A stretch of 27,801 nt of DNA, from NCBI GenBank assembly GCA_036350795.1, contig JAZBNV010000175.1, positions 1 to 27,801 of the forward strand, written 5' to 3'. Under the pieces are notes generated by a model, which was not told where the DNA came from, did no database searches, and saw nothing but the letters and a program-made list of their open reading frames with translations. The stretch is from JAUVKT01 sp036350795 (lineage in GTDB: Bacteria > Bacteroidota > Bacteroidia > Bacteroidales > VadinHA17). Positions 15,387 to 23,326 of the stretch are shown here, piece by piece (position 1 is the first letter of the stretch; each line of letters opens with the position of its first letter). The position numbers and the translations under genes are program-made.

Positions 15387-16787
15387 TTACTCGCTTTTAC
15401 TCTTCTCCTTGCCGGAAGAACTTCCGGTCTTTCGTGATATGGCTGGTGATTTTGTTTTTTTTGTTTCTTTAGCTGCACTCAGAGTTTTTACCCGGGTTCT
15501 TAGTTTCCTTATCTCTGATTCTTTTAATGCAAGCTCCTCTTTCCTTGCTTCGATATCTTCTCTCAGTTTATTTACAATCCTGTTCTGATCTTCTTCCGGG
15601 AATTCACGGTTAAGCCTGATCTCAAAATCACTCAGAACATTCATATAATTCATAAATGCATCATAGGGAGTTTCATAAGGATTAAAATAAGCATGTACCG
15701 CACCATCAGAAAAGAATTTTGTGCACATATAATAAAAGTGGTCACTTACCTGCAGATACTCCCAGTCTTTTGCCAGTGCACCGTCTTTACTCCTGTTAAC
15801 CATGCCGGCCAGGCTATACAGCTTATTGAAAGCAGCATCCTGCAGATCATTACCCAACCAGGCGGTCAGGTCCCTTTCTTCATCAGCCCATGAAATAGCA
15901 CGGGGTACCTCTATCGCCGAAACAGGCTGAAATTCAGTTGCTGCCTCCGACGGAGTCATAAACCTGAAAGGAGTTGTTTTTATAACTGACGAAGGCATGG
16001 CTCTCAGGAAATCGAATATTCCTGTACCAGCCTTCTGGTGCTCGCCAAAGGTTTCATAGTCGGCAAATATATTTATCAACTCCGAATCACGTGCTTTAGC
16101 CTTTATCCAGCCTGCAAATTTATCGGCAGTAAGGGGCCATTCGCTCCATGAGCTGTTGCTAAACCTGAATGCAATATCATCGCTCATCTGGTAATTTCTA
16201 AGCAGAATCTTCAGCCTGGGATTGATGCTGTTGCAATACAAATGATCAGGTGATCTCCATCCCAATATATGTTTGGCCCCTTCGGTAAGCATTGTTTCAA
16301 AGCCCATATCTGCTACCCACGAACCTATTTCATCTGAATATATCAACTCTGTATTCCTGAATGTACGTGGCTCAACACCAAAGAGTTGCTTTATTTTCTC
16401 AAGGTGCTTTTTTGTCTGCCTTGTAAATTCCGCCCTGTCCTTCATACATGAAAGCGAATGCGAATAGGTCTCGGCAAGAAATTCAACACAGCCGGTATCG
16501 GCAAGTTCCCTGAACGATTCAATTACTTCAGGTGCATAGAGCTCAAGCTGATCGAGCACAACACCGGTAATGGAAAAAGTTACCTTAAAGTCGGATCCCG
16601 ATTCCCTTATAATATCAAGCAAAACCCTGTTGGCCGGAATATAACAATCCCCTGCCACCCTGCGCAGGATGCTTTCGTTGGTAAAGTCATCATAATAGTA
16701 ATGATCATTACCAATATCAAAGAACCTGTAACGCTTCAGTCTGAGAGGCTGGTGTACTTCGAAATACAATACAATTCCATTCATCAT
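15387..16787 (-). CDS. GH57-family alpha-glucan enzyme with C-terminal coiled-coil tail
   Basis: A 466-residue GH57 protein. Signatures are FEVHQP near the N-terminus (His12-Pro14), CVEFLAETYSHS, the predicted nucleophile Glu147 in RNTELIYSDEIG, and the predicted acid Asp243 in FADYETFGEH. The family includes alpha-amylases, 4-alpha-glucanotransferases and branching enzymes; which reaction this one performs cannot be told from motifs, although annotation as an alpha-amylase is common. After about residue 385 comes a charged heptad-like helix (LREDIEARKEELALKESEIR) and a Lys/Ser-rich low-complexity end. There is no signal peptide, so it acts in the cytoplasm on stored glucan. I start it at the first of two adjacent ATGs (16787/16784), 11 bases after the GT4 stop; the frame is open to a TTG at 16802. 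Confidence 0.9.
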   Translation of the reverse strand: MMNGIVLYFEVHQPLRLKRYRFFDIGNDHYYYDDFTNESILRRVAGDCYIPANRVLLDIIRESGSDFKVTFSITGVVLDQLELYAPEVIESFRELADTGCVEFLAETYSHSLSCMKDRAEFTRQTKKHLEKIKQLFGVEPRTFRNTELIYSDEIGSWVADMGFETMLTEGAKHILGWRSPDHLYCNSINPRLKILLRNYQMSDDIAFRFSNSSWSEWPLTADKFAGWIKAKARDSELINIFADYETFGEHQKAGTGIFDFLRAMPSSVIKTTPFRFMTPSEAATEFQPVSAIEVPRAISWADEERDLTAWLGNDLQDAAFNKLYSLAGMVNRSKDGALAKDWEYLQVSDHFYYMCTKFFSDGAVHAYFNPYETPYDAFMNYMNVLSDFEIRLNREFPEEDQNRIVNKLREDIEARKEELALKESEIRKLRTRVKTLSAAKETKKTKSPAISRKTGSSSGKEKSKSE

Positions 16788-16798
16788 ACAGTAGTTTT

Positions 16799-18088
16799 TC
16801 AATTATTTATAGCAGATTCGTATACTTCTCTTACATTTCTGGCCGAATTTTCCCATTTCAGTTTTTCAACCTCGGCCCTTCCTTCCTCCTTAAACATTTT
16901 TGCCATTGCCGGGTAGGAAAGAATCGCATGTATTGCATCGGCAGTGGCATCTATATCCCAGAAATCGACTTTTACAGCGTGGGTAAGTATTTCTGCCACA
17001 CCCGATTGTTTACTGATTATTACCGGCACATTCGACTGCATTGCCTCCAGGGGTGATATCCCAAAAGGCTCTGATACTGAAGGCATAAGGTATACATCGC
17101 TCTGGCGCAGCATATTATAAACGTCATCCCCCTTCAGGAAGCCGGTAAAATGAAACCTGTCGGTAATACCCAGCGATGCAGCGCGTTTTATCATCTTCTC
17201 CATCATATCGCCGCTACCTGCCATAACAAAGCGTACATTCGGCATCCTTCTTAGCACCCTGTATGCTGCTTCGATAAAATATTCAGGTCCTTTCTGCAGG
17301 GTGATCCTGCCCAGGAAGGTAACAATCTTATCATTAATGCTCTTTTTGACTGATCCTTCTTCATCAATATCTACCGGGTCGACAGCATTATAAACCGTTG
17401 TGACCTTCTCAGGATCTATATCATACCTGTTGATAACAGTATCCCTGGTAAGATTACTTACAGCAATTATCCTGTCGGCCAGGTTCATGCCTTCCTTTTC
17501 CATGTTAAATACAACAGGGTTTACCTTACCTCCACTCCTGTCGAAGTCAGTTGCATGAACATGTATTACAAGGGGTTTCCCTGAAACATTCCTGGCTGCT
17601 ATACCAGCTGGATATGCAAGCCAGTCGTGAGCATGTATTACATCAAAATCATTTTCGGCAGCTATCACAGAAGCAACAATGGCATATTTCTCAATTTCCT
17701 CTATCAGATTGTCTCCATACTTACCCGAAAATTCAAGTTTCCCCTCGTCATCAGTCTTAACCAGTTTAGATACTGAGCTCTTTTCAGTGCGTGTAAGCTT
17801 CCAGAATTCGTCAGGGTCGGTATAGGGCACAATACGCGATTCTACTTCTATCTTGTCAAAAGTCCGGGTGCTGCCTTTGTAAAATATTTTCTTATATGCC
17901 ACTTTAACATTATTGGCACCAATCAGCTTAAGAGAAGTCTGATCCTCATCACCGTAGGCCCTGGGAACAACAAAAAGAACTTCCATATCAGGCATTGCTG
18001 ACATTCCTTTGGTAAGCCCGTAGCTTGCCGTACCCAATCCTCCGCTTATATGAGGTGGAAATTCCCACCCAAACATTAATACCTTCAT
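16799..18088 (-). CDS. GT4-family glycosyltransferase, glycogen synthase-like
   Basis: A 429-residue GT-B fold transferase. The N-terminus MFGWEFPPHISGGLGTASYGL (5-24) is the donor-phosphate loop typical of GT4/GT5 synthase-like enzymes. IHAHDWLAYPAGIA (151-164) and VIHVHATDFDRSG follow, then the C-terminal nucleotide-sugar half with FLGRITLQKGPEYF (Arg261, Lys266) and the E-x7-E motif SEPFGISPLEAM (Glu340, Glu348). It probably extends alpha-1,4-glucan from a nucleotide-glucose donor, but other GT4 activities such as maltose-1-phosphate synthesis are possible. It overlaps the debranching gene by four bases (ATGA), showing translational coupling, and is followed by GH57. A GT4 / GH57 / debranching set recurs in Bacteroides-type genomes. 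Confidence 0.9.
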   Translation of the reverse strand: MKVLMFGWEFPPHISGGLGTASYGLTKGMSAMPDMEVLFVVPRAYGDEDQTSLKLIGANNVKVAYKKIFYKGSTRTFDKIEVESRIVPYTDPDEFWKLTRTEKSSVSKLVKTDDEGKLEFSGKYGDNLIEEIEKYAIVASVIAAENDFDVIHAHDWLAYPAGIAARNVSGKPLVIHVHATDFDRSGGKVNPVVFNMEKEGMNLADRIIAVSNLTRDTVINRYDIDPEKVTTVYNAVDPVDIDEEGSVKKSINDKIVTFLGRITLQKGPEYFIEAAYRVLRRMPNVRFVMAGSGDMMEKMIKRAASLGITDRFHFTGFLKGDDVYNMLRQSDVYLMPSVSEPFGISPLEAMQSNVPVIISKQSGVAEILTHAVKVDFWDIDATADAIHAILSYPAMAKMFKEEGRAEVEKLKWENSARNVREVYESAINN

Positions 18089-20046
18089 TTTTTCATTTCT
18101 TTTCCTGCGGTTTTCTGATCGATGAGGTCAATTACCCGTAATAGTTCTCCCACACTCCAGGCCTGAGAGATAGCACCCCGGGGCTGGTGAGGAGGATCAC
18201 CATCGTAAATTTCAGACACAGAGCTTATACCATGTTCAAACATCACATCCTCAAATCCGTTGATAATGCGGTTCACTTTCTCAATACCACGCGATCCGTA
18301 TAATTCAAGATAGCCCTCACAGAAATGACCCACAAGCCATGGCCATACAGTGCCCTGGTGATATGCCGCATCGCGTTTATCCTGGTTGCCCGAATAAATC
18401 CCCTTATAATCAGGGTTTTTGGGCGATAATGTTCTCAGTCCCCTTTCGGTAAGAAGTTCCTTTTCAATCCTCGCCAGTACATCCTTTGCCATCTCGGGGC
18501 TTAACATTCTGTAAGGCAGCGATGTAGCAAATACCATATTGGGCCGTACATAGAGGTTCCTCTCTCCGTGCCTGTCAACATAGTCTGCCAGGTACCTGCC
18601 TTCTTCATACCAGAACATCTCCAGGAAACTGTTTTTTACAAGCCCCGGCAGGTGATTAATCCTGTCCCGGAAAGCTTTATCAGTAATGGCATCCGACATT
18701 TCAAGGGCATAAGACAGGGCATTGTACCAGAGGGCGTTTATTTCCACATTATACCCTGCTCTTGGTGTAACAGGACCCTCAGAATTTATGGCATCCATCC
18801 ATGTAAGAGCCTTTCCCTCTGCCCCGGCATAAATAAGCCCGTTCTGATGCATCTCAATTCCAAAAGAGGTTCCCCTAATAAATGAATCAATAACCTCCCT
18901 CACTGCTTTTCCATACCTGGTCCAGGCATCCTTTCCACCGCTGAGACTGTATTGCTGTACAGCCCATATAAACCACATTGGTGCATCAACAGAATTAAAT
19001 GCCGGGTTGGAAGGAGTTCCCATATTAGGAAATAATCCTTTCTTCATCCTTTTTACCTGGGTATCCATAACATCCCTGAAAGTCTTTATATCTCCCAGGC
19101 TCAGGCTCAGGCCGGGCAGAGAAATAAAAGTGTCGCGTCCCCATGAACCAAACCAGTGGTAACCGGCTATAATATCTGTATCGCCCCCCCTTCTTATAAT
19201 AAACTGGTTGGCAGAGTTGATAAGACAATTCCTGAAGTTATCCCTGGCAACCCTTGTATATGTTTCGGATGTAAATTTTCTTTTCAATCCTGCCGGCTTA
19301 ATCTCTTCTGTAGAAGCAGAAAAAATAAGAGATTCACCTACATTAAGACCTGCTTCAAAATAACCCGGGCGGTATAGGTCTTCTTTAAAATCATATCCCC
19401 TGGCCTGTTCTTCAGGGTATTCAACGTCTTTAATCCAGTCTGGCACGGGGACAAAATCTGCTTCCTTCGAAAACTGCATATGCAGGTATGGAAATCCTTC
19501 ATACATCTTAATCCTGATCCCATTGGCTATTTTCCCGACTTTCCTGTTTACATAGAGGTTGGAGTATGTAAGTTCGTGTATTTTCCTGAAGGCAAGTAAG
19601 GGCCTGAACTGAAGCATCACCTTGCCGGGGGCAGACACAAGTGTATACTTTATCAATACCTGGTCTGAATTACTCGACATTACCCTTTCCTGTCTCACAA
19701 CAACAGTACCCACTTCAAATTGCATCGCCGGTACGGGATCAGCACTGAATTCTTTCAGGTACTTATGACCCCTCGGACTGAAATGCTCACCTCTGAACTT
19801 ATGTATACCGATATTAAAAGTCATATCGTTTTGTGCAACACTTACATCAAGTGTCGATAGCAGCACATAACGTTCACCATCAAAACTATCAACAGGCGAT
19901 ACCAGCAAGCCATGGTACTTGCGTGTATTACAACCTACAATAGTGGAAGAAGAATACGAACCTGTCCTGCTGGTTCGGAGTATCTCCCTGTCTAATGAAT
20001 ATTCGAGATTAACGAGCTCACTCTTATCAAATTCTATATACCCCAT
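18085..20046 (-). CDS. Glycogen debranching enzyme (amylo-alpha-1,6-glucosidase type)
   Basis: A 653-residue protein with the bacterial/archaeal GDE architecture. An N-terminal beta-rich domain (about 15-250) carries STIVGCNTRKYHGLLVSP. The C-terminal (alpha/alpha)6 barrel, like GH15/GH133 enzymes, has GYHWFGSWGRDTFISLPGL (295-313), LTWMDA (414-419), EINALWYNAL (435-444), AAYHQGTVWPWLVG (560-573) and GAISQAWSVGE (624-634). It hydrolyses alpha-1,6 branch stubs so that the phosphorylase can continue along the chain. It is the first gene of the four-gene glycogen operon. The upstream gap of 181 bases, shared with the divergent TlpA operon, contains a - strand -7-like box at 20164-20171. Confidence 0.95.
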   Translation of the reverse strand: MGYIEFDKSELVNLEYSLDREILRTSRTGSYSSSTIVGCNTRKYHGLLVSPVDSFDGERYVLLSTLDVSVAQNDMTFNIGIHKFRGEHFSPRGHKYLKEFSADPVPAMQFEVGTVVVRQERVMSSNSDQVLIKYTLVSAPGKVMLQFRPLLAFRKIHELTYSNLYVNRKVGKIANGIRIKMYEGFPYLHMQFSKEADFVPVPDWIKDVEYPEEQARGYDFKEDLYRPGYFEAGLNVGESLIFSASTEEIKPAGLKRKFTSETYTRVARDNFRNCLINSANQFIIRRGGDTDIIAGYHWFGSWGRDTFISLPGLSLSLGDIKTFRDVMDTQVKRMKKGLFPNMGTPSNPAFNSVDAPMWFIWAVQQYSLSGGKDAWTRYGKAVREVIDSFIRGTSFGIEMHQNGLIYAGAEGKALTWMDAINSEGPVTPRAGYNVEINALWYNALSYALEMSDAITDKAFRDRINHLPGLVKNSFLEMFWYEEGRYLADYVDRHGERNLYVRPNMVFATSLPYRMLSPEMAKDVLARIEKELLTERGLRTLSPKNPDYKGIYSGNQDKRDAAYHQGTVWPWLVGHFCEGYLELYGSRGIEKVNRIINGFEDVMFEHGISSVSEIYDGDPPHQPRGAISQAWSVGELLRVIDLIDQKTAGKEMKK

Positions 20047-20163
20047 CTTGTCTTATTTATAAACTTATCCAACTTAAATTAAGCTTTTTTGCCGATAATA
20101 GCAAATATTAACTATTTTCAGCCCCTAAATCCGGATAACGCTTCAGAAGTAGATTATCCCGTG

Positions 20164-20171
20164 CAAAAATA
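20164..20171 (-). promoter_or_regulatory. Possible -7 box of the glycogen operon
   Basis: On the - strand TATTTTTG (20171-20164) matches TAnnTTTG, implying a leader of about 110 bases before the debranching enzyme ATG. No TTG sits at the proper -33 distance. It directly abuts the + strand box of the divergent operon. Confidence 0.35.
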
Positions 20172-20179
20172 TACATTTG
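20172..20179 (+). promoter_or_regulatory. Possible -7 box of the TlpA-LpxH operon
   Basis: TACATTTG matches TAnnTTTG, with transcription expected near 20183 and a leader of about 45 bases before the ATG at 20228. No clear -33 element is present. It lies back-to-back with the - strand box, so polymerases could not occupy both promoters at once. Confidence 0.4.
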
Positions 20180-20227
20180 CAAGCTTATTCTGATTAAAAA
20201 ATGATACAATAATCTTAATTTTAATTT

Positions 20228-21391
20228 ATGAGAAATTTAATAATACTTTCCCTGTTAATTTTATTAATACCCGGCTGCACAAAATCCGGATTTACAATTA
20301 ACGGTAAGATATTGGGAGCCGGAGATTCTACAACTCTATACCTTGAACGTCTTACAGGCCAGGCCCTGGTACCTTTCGACTCGGTAAAGGTAAATGCAGA
20401 CGGATATTTTCTTATTGAAGGAAATATTGATATGCCGGAGTTCTTCCTGCTTAAAACAAGTAATGAAAGCTTCCTTATGACCCTGATTGAGCCCGATCAG
20501 ACCATAACAATTGAGTCGCATGCCGATTCGCTCGGCTCTCCTACATTTATTGATGGCTCGCCCGGCACAAGTGCCATGTACGAATACAATAAACGTCTTT
20601 CATCTGCAATTAACGACCTGGGTGGACTTTCAGAAATTTATAATGATAATATTGACAGTCCCGATCTGAACCAAATCATGAATGATCTCGACAGCAGGGC
20701 ACAGGAAATTCTTGAAGGTATAAATGCTTACACCAAAGAATATATTGATAATAACCTCAGATCCATGGTAGCAATGGTAGCACTCTACCAGCAGGTTTCG
20801 CCGGGCATCTACGTAATGAATCCCGCAGAAGACCTGGATTATTTTAAAAAGGTTGATTCCATTCTTTTCGGTCTTTACCCCGAATCAGAAGCAATTATAT
20901 CATTCCACGAGCAAATTATATCCCTTGTGGAAACTATTGAAGCACAAAATATTAAATCGAGTCCCTATGGTATCGGAGATACCGCACCCGATTTTACATT
21001 ACCCGACACAGAAGGTAAGGAGGTAAGCCTATCTTCTACCAGGGGCAAGGTTGTTTTGCTCGATTTCTGGGCAGCATGGTGCCCTCCCTGCCGCCAGGAA
21101 AGTCCCAATCTCGTAAAAGCATATAAGAAATATCATGATTCAGGCCTTGAAATATTCCAGGTTTCTCTCGACCAGACCCGCGAAGCCTGGCTTAAAGGGA
21201 TAAAGGATGATAAACTGGACGAATGGATCCATGTAAGCGATCTCAAATACTGGGAGTCGATGGTAGTGGATCTCTATAAATTCAGCTCTATACCGGCAAA
21301 CTTCCTGCTCGATCCTGAAGGACGCATTATAGCTAAGGATCTGAGAGGAGATGACCTGATTGAAACCCTGGAACTGTTGTTTAACAAGTAA
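20228..21391 (+). CDS. TlpA-family thiol-disulfide lipoprotein with DUF4369-like N-terminus
   Basis: A 387-residue protein. The signal peptide ends in LIPGC, making Cys17 the probable lipid anchor. Residues 20-110 form a beta-rich DUF4369-like domain (TINGKILGAGDSTTLYLERL), residues 115-240 are mostly helical, and residues 245-387 are a thioredoxin-fold domain starting GDTAPDFTLPD. The active site is WCPPC (Cys285, Cys288) and the conserved cis-proline is Pro356 in SSIPANF. The architecture is very common in Bacteroidota. It is likely a periplasmic reductase for cytochrome c maturation, oxidative repair or a specific partner. It is first in an operon with a paralogue (12-base gap) and an LpxH-like gene. 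Confidence 0.93.
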   Translation: MRNLIILSLLILLIPGCTKSGFTINGKILGAGDSTTLYLERLTGQALVPFDSVKVNADGYFLIEGNIDMPEFFLLKTSNESFLMTLIEPDQTITIESHADSLGSPTFIDGSPGTSAMYEYNKRLSSAINDLGGLSEIYNDNIDSPDLNQIMNDLDSRAQEILEGINAYTKEYIDNNLRSMVAMVALYQQVSPGIYVMNPAEDLDYFKKVDSILFGLYPESEAIISFHEQIISLVETIEAQNIKSSPYGIGDTAPDFTLPDTEGKEVSLSSTRGKVVLLDFWAAWCPPCRQESPNLVKAYKKYHDSGLEIFQVSLDQTREAWLKGIKDDKLDEWIHVSDLKYWESMVVDLYKFSSIPANFLLDPEGRIIAKDLRGDDLIETLELLFNK

Positions 21392-21403
21392 TAGAATTAA
21401 AAG

Positions 21404-22573
21404 ATGAAAATATCAGGGATAGCTTATCCGCTGCTTGCACTAATGATTCTTCTGTCATCATGCAATAAAGGCGAACAGATAAATATTAGCGGAACCTATC
21501 AGGGAGAAAGAAAGGATTACCTGAAATTTAACAGGATTGAAGTAGACAGGTCGGTATTTATTGATTCTGCAAGGATAAGCAAATCCGGGAAATTCAGGTT
21601 CAAAACCACTAACAATGTGCCGGAGTTTTATACCATAGGTTTTGGCAGCAGCGAACTGGTTACTATTATTGCCTACCCCGGCGATAATATTTCTCTTGCC
21701 TTCGAAGGGAAGAAGTTGCATGACAAGTACCAGGTGACAGGGTCAAAAGAATCTGAAGACCTGAGGATGCTGGACCTGAAACTGGGAGAGACCCTGGCTT
21801 CGCTTGATTCCCTGACTAAAAAATATAATGCCCTGCCCGAAAGTGCAGAATATGATAGCGAGCGCGCGAAATATGAAGAAGCGTATATGTCTGTAGTTGA
21901 GGAACAAAGAATGCATAATATTAAATATATTATTGAGCACCTTAAATCTTTCTCGTCGATTAAAGCCCTTTACCAGCGTCTGAATGAGAATGCATATGTA
22001 CTTTACAGACCCACCGACGCGCAGTACCTGAAACTGGTTTCCGACACTCTGAACAAGTATTATCCCCGGTCAAAACAGGCAATGTCGCTGGCACAGAACC
22101 TTGAAACTGAGATAAACAATATGAGGATGAACAGCCTCACGGCACTGGCAGCTGAGGTGGAAGGAACTGATATGGACATGGAACTCACTTCTATTGAAGG
22201 TAAAAGAATAAAGCTCTCCTCTTTCCGGAATAAATCATATGTTTTGTTAACCTTCTGGTCGGCCGGATCAAAAGAATGTATTGCCAATAATATCCAGCTC
22301 AAGGAGTTCTACAAAAGATATCGCAGCAGGGGTTTCGAGATATACCAGGTAAACCTTGACCCGGATGAGGAAGCGTGGAAACAGGCCGTAAGGTTTGACG
22401 AGCTGCCATGGGTAAACGTCAGGGAGGACGATCCTGAAAACCCGGTAAATGCTATAAAGTTTAATGTTACGGAACTTCCTGCAAATTACCTGCTTAATAA
22501 ACAGGGTGAAATAATCGGGAAGAACCTGTTCGGGAGATCTTTACAGATTAAACTTAACCAGCTTTTTGATTAA
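21404..22573 (+). CDS. TlpA-like lipoprotein paralogue with degenerate active site
   Basis: A 389-residue paralogue of the preceding gene with the same layout. A lipoprotein signal peptide ends LLSSC (Cys20), followed by a DUF4369-like domain (INISGTYQGERKDYLKFNRI), a helical middle, and a thioredoxin-like domain from about residue 255. The active-site segment is FWSAGSKECIANN instead of FWAAWCPPCRQES: Trp284 and the first Cys of the partner correspond to Gly288 and Ser289 here, and only the second Cys (Cys292) remains. The cis-proline is kept (Pro359, TELPANY). It cannot do ordinary dithiol-disulfide exchange by itself; a binding or chaperone role, or a single-thiol mechanism, is more likely. 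The stop codon abuts the GTG of the next gene. Confidence 0.9.
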   Translation: MKISGIAYPLLALMILLSSCNKGEQINISGTYQGERKDYLKFNRIEVDRSVFIDSARISKSGKFRFKTTNNVPEFYTIGFGSSELVTIIAYPGDNISLAFEGKKLHDKYQVTGSKESEDLRMLDLKLGETLASLDSLTKKYNALPESAEYDSERAKYEEAYMSVVEEQRMHNIKYIIEHLKSFSSIKALYQRLNENAYVLYRPTDAQYLKLVSDTLNKYYPRSKQAMSLAQNLETEINNMRMNSLTALAAEVEGTDMDMELTSIEGKRIKLSSFRNKSYVLLTFWSAGSKECIANNIQLKEFYKRYRSRGFEIYQVNLDPDEEAWKQAVRFDELPWVNVREDDPENPVNAIKFNVTELPANYLLNKQGEIIGKNLFGRSLQIKLNQLFD

Positions 22574-23326
22574 GTGAAAAAGAAAGGAAAAATATATTTT
22601 GCCTCCGATTTTCACCTTGGCCTGAAAGGGAAAAGCAAGCCCAGGGATAGAGAACTCCACGTGGTAAAATGGCTCGATTCGATTAAGGCCGATTCATCTG
22701 TAATATACCTTGTAGGAGATGTGTTCGATTTCTGGTGGGAATACAAAAAGGTAGTGCCAAAAGGCTTCACCCGCTTCCTCGGAAAGGTTTCTGAGCTTAC
22801 CGATAGCGGTATAGAGGTGCACTTCTTTACCGGGAACCACGATATGTGGATTGATGATTATCTTAACGCAGAATGTGGAATGATCCTCCATACCGGGCCT
22901 CAGGATTTGGAGATTAATGGAAAACTATTTCATGTGGCACACGGTGAAGGCCTTGGAACTGATAGCCGCAGCTACAGGATACTGCTCTGGATCTTCAGGA
23001 ATAACTTTTTAAGGAAACTCTACTCGATGCTCCACCCGGGGTTCGGTATCGGGCTGGCTCACCGCTGGTCGCTTAAAAGCAGGCTCGCCAAAAGCTACTA
23101 TAAAGAATACCGGGGAGCTGAAAACGAAGAGCTTTTCAGATATGCCTCGCATATTTTAAAAGAAAGACCTGTTGACTATTTTGTTTTTGGCCACAGGCAT
23201 ATTTTAATAGACGAAGCTATTGGGTCGGGAAGCAGACTCTTTATTCTTGGAAACTGGTTTAACAAACCTGCCTACCTCGAAATTGATGGAGAAAATGTTG
23301 AGCTTAAGGATTTTCCTTACCATTAA
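22574..23326 (+). CDS. lpxH: UDP-2,3-diacylglucosamine diphosphatase (LpxH-like)
   Basis: A 250-residue calcineurin-like metallophosphoesterase with all blocks of the LpxH family: SDFHLGLKGK (11-20), GDVFDFWWEYK (48-58), GNHDMWIDDY (87-96), HGEGLG (123-128) and GHRH (206-209). LpxH removes UMP from UDP-2,3-diacylglucosamine to give lipid X in lipid A synthesis at the inner membrane. The hydrophobic, basic segment at about 134-172 (RILLWIFRNNFLRKLY) fits the lipid-binding cap. The start is GTG, immediately after the TAA of the previous gene, with no base between. The last 23 bases overlap the convergent SiaB-like gene. A related diphosphatase with another substrate cannot be fully excluded. 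Confidence 0.88.
   Translation: MKKKGKIYFASDFHLGLKGKSKPRDRELHVVKWLDSIKADSSVIYLVGDVFDFWWEYKKVVPKGFTRFLGKVSELTDSGIEVHFFTGNHDMWIDDYLNAECGMILHTGPQDLEINGKLFHVAHGEGLGTDSRSYRILLWIFRNNFLRKLYSMLHPGFGIGLAHRWSLKSRLAKSYYKEYRGAENEELFRYASHILKERPVDYFVFGHRHILIDEAIGSGSRLFILGNWFNKPAYLEIDGENVELKDFPYH

Noticed and set aside
16788..16802. TTG start for the GH57 gene overlapping the GT4 stop
   Set aside because: Two adjacent ATGs (16787, 16784) lie just downstream and bring the conserved FEVHQP close to the N-terminus, as in the family.
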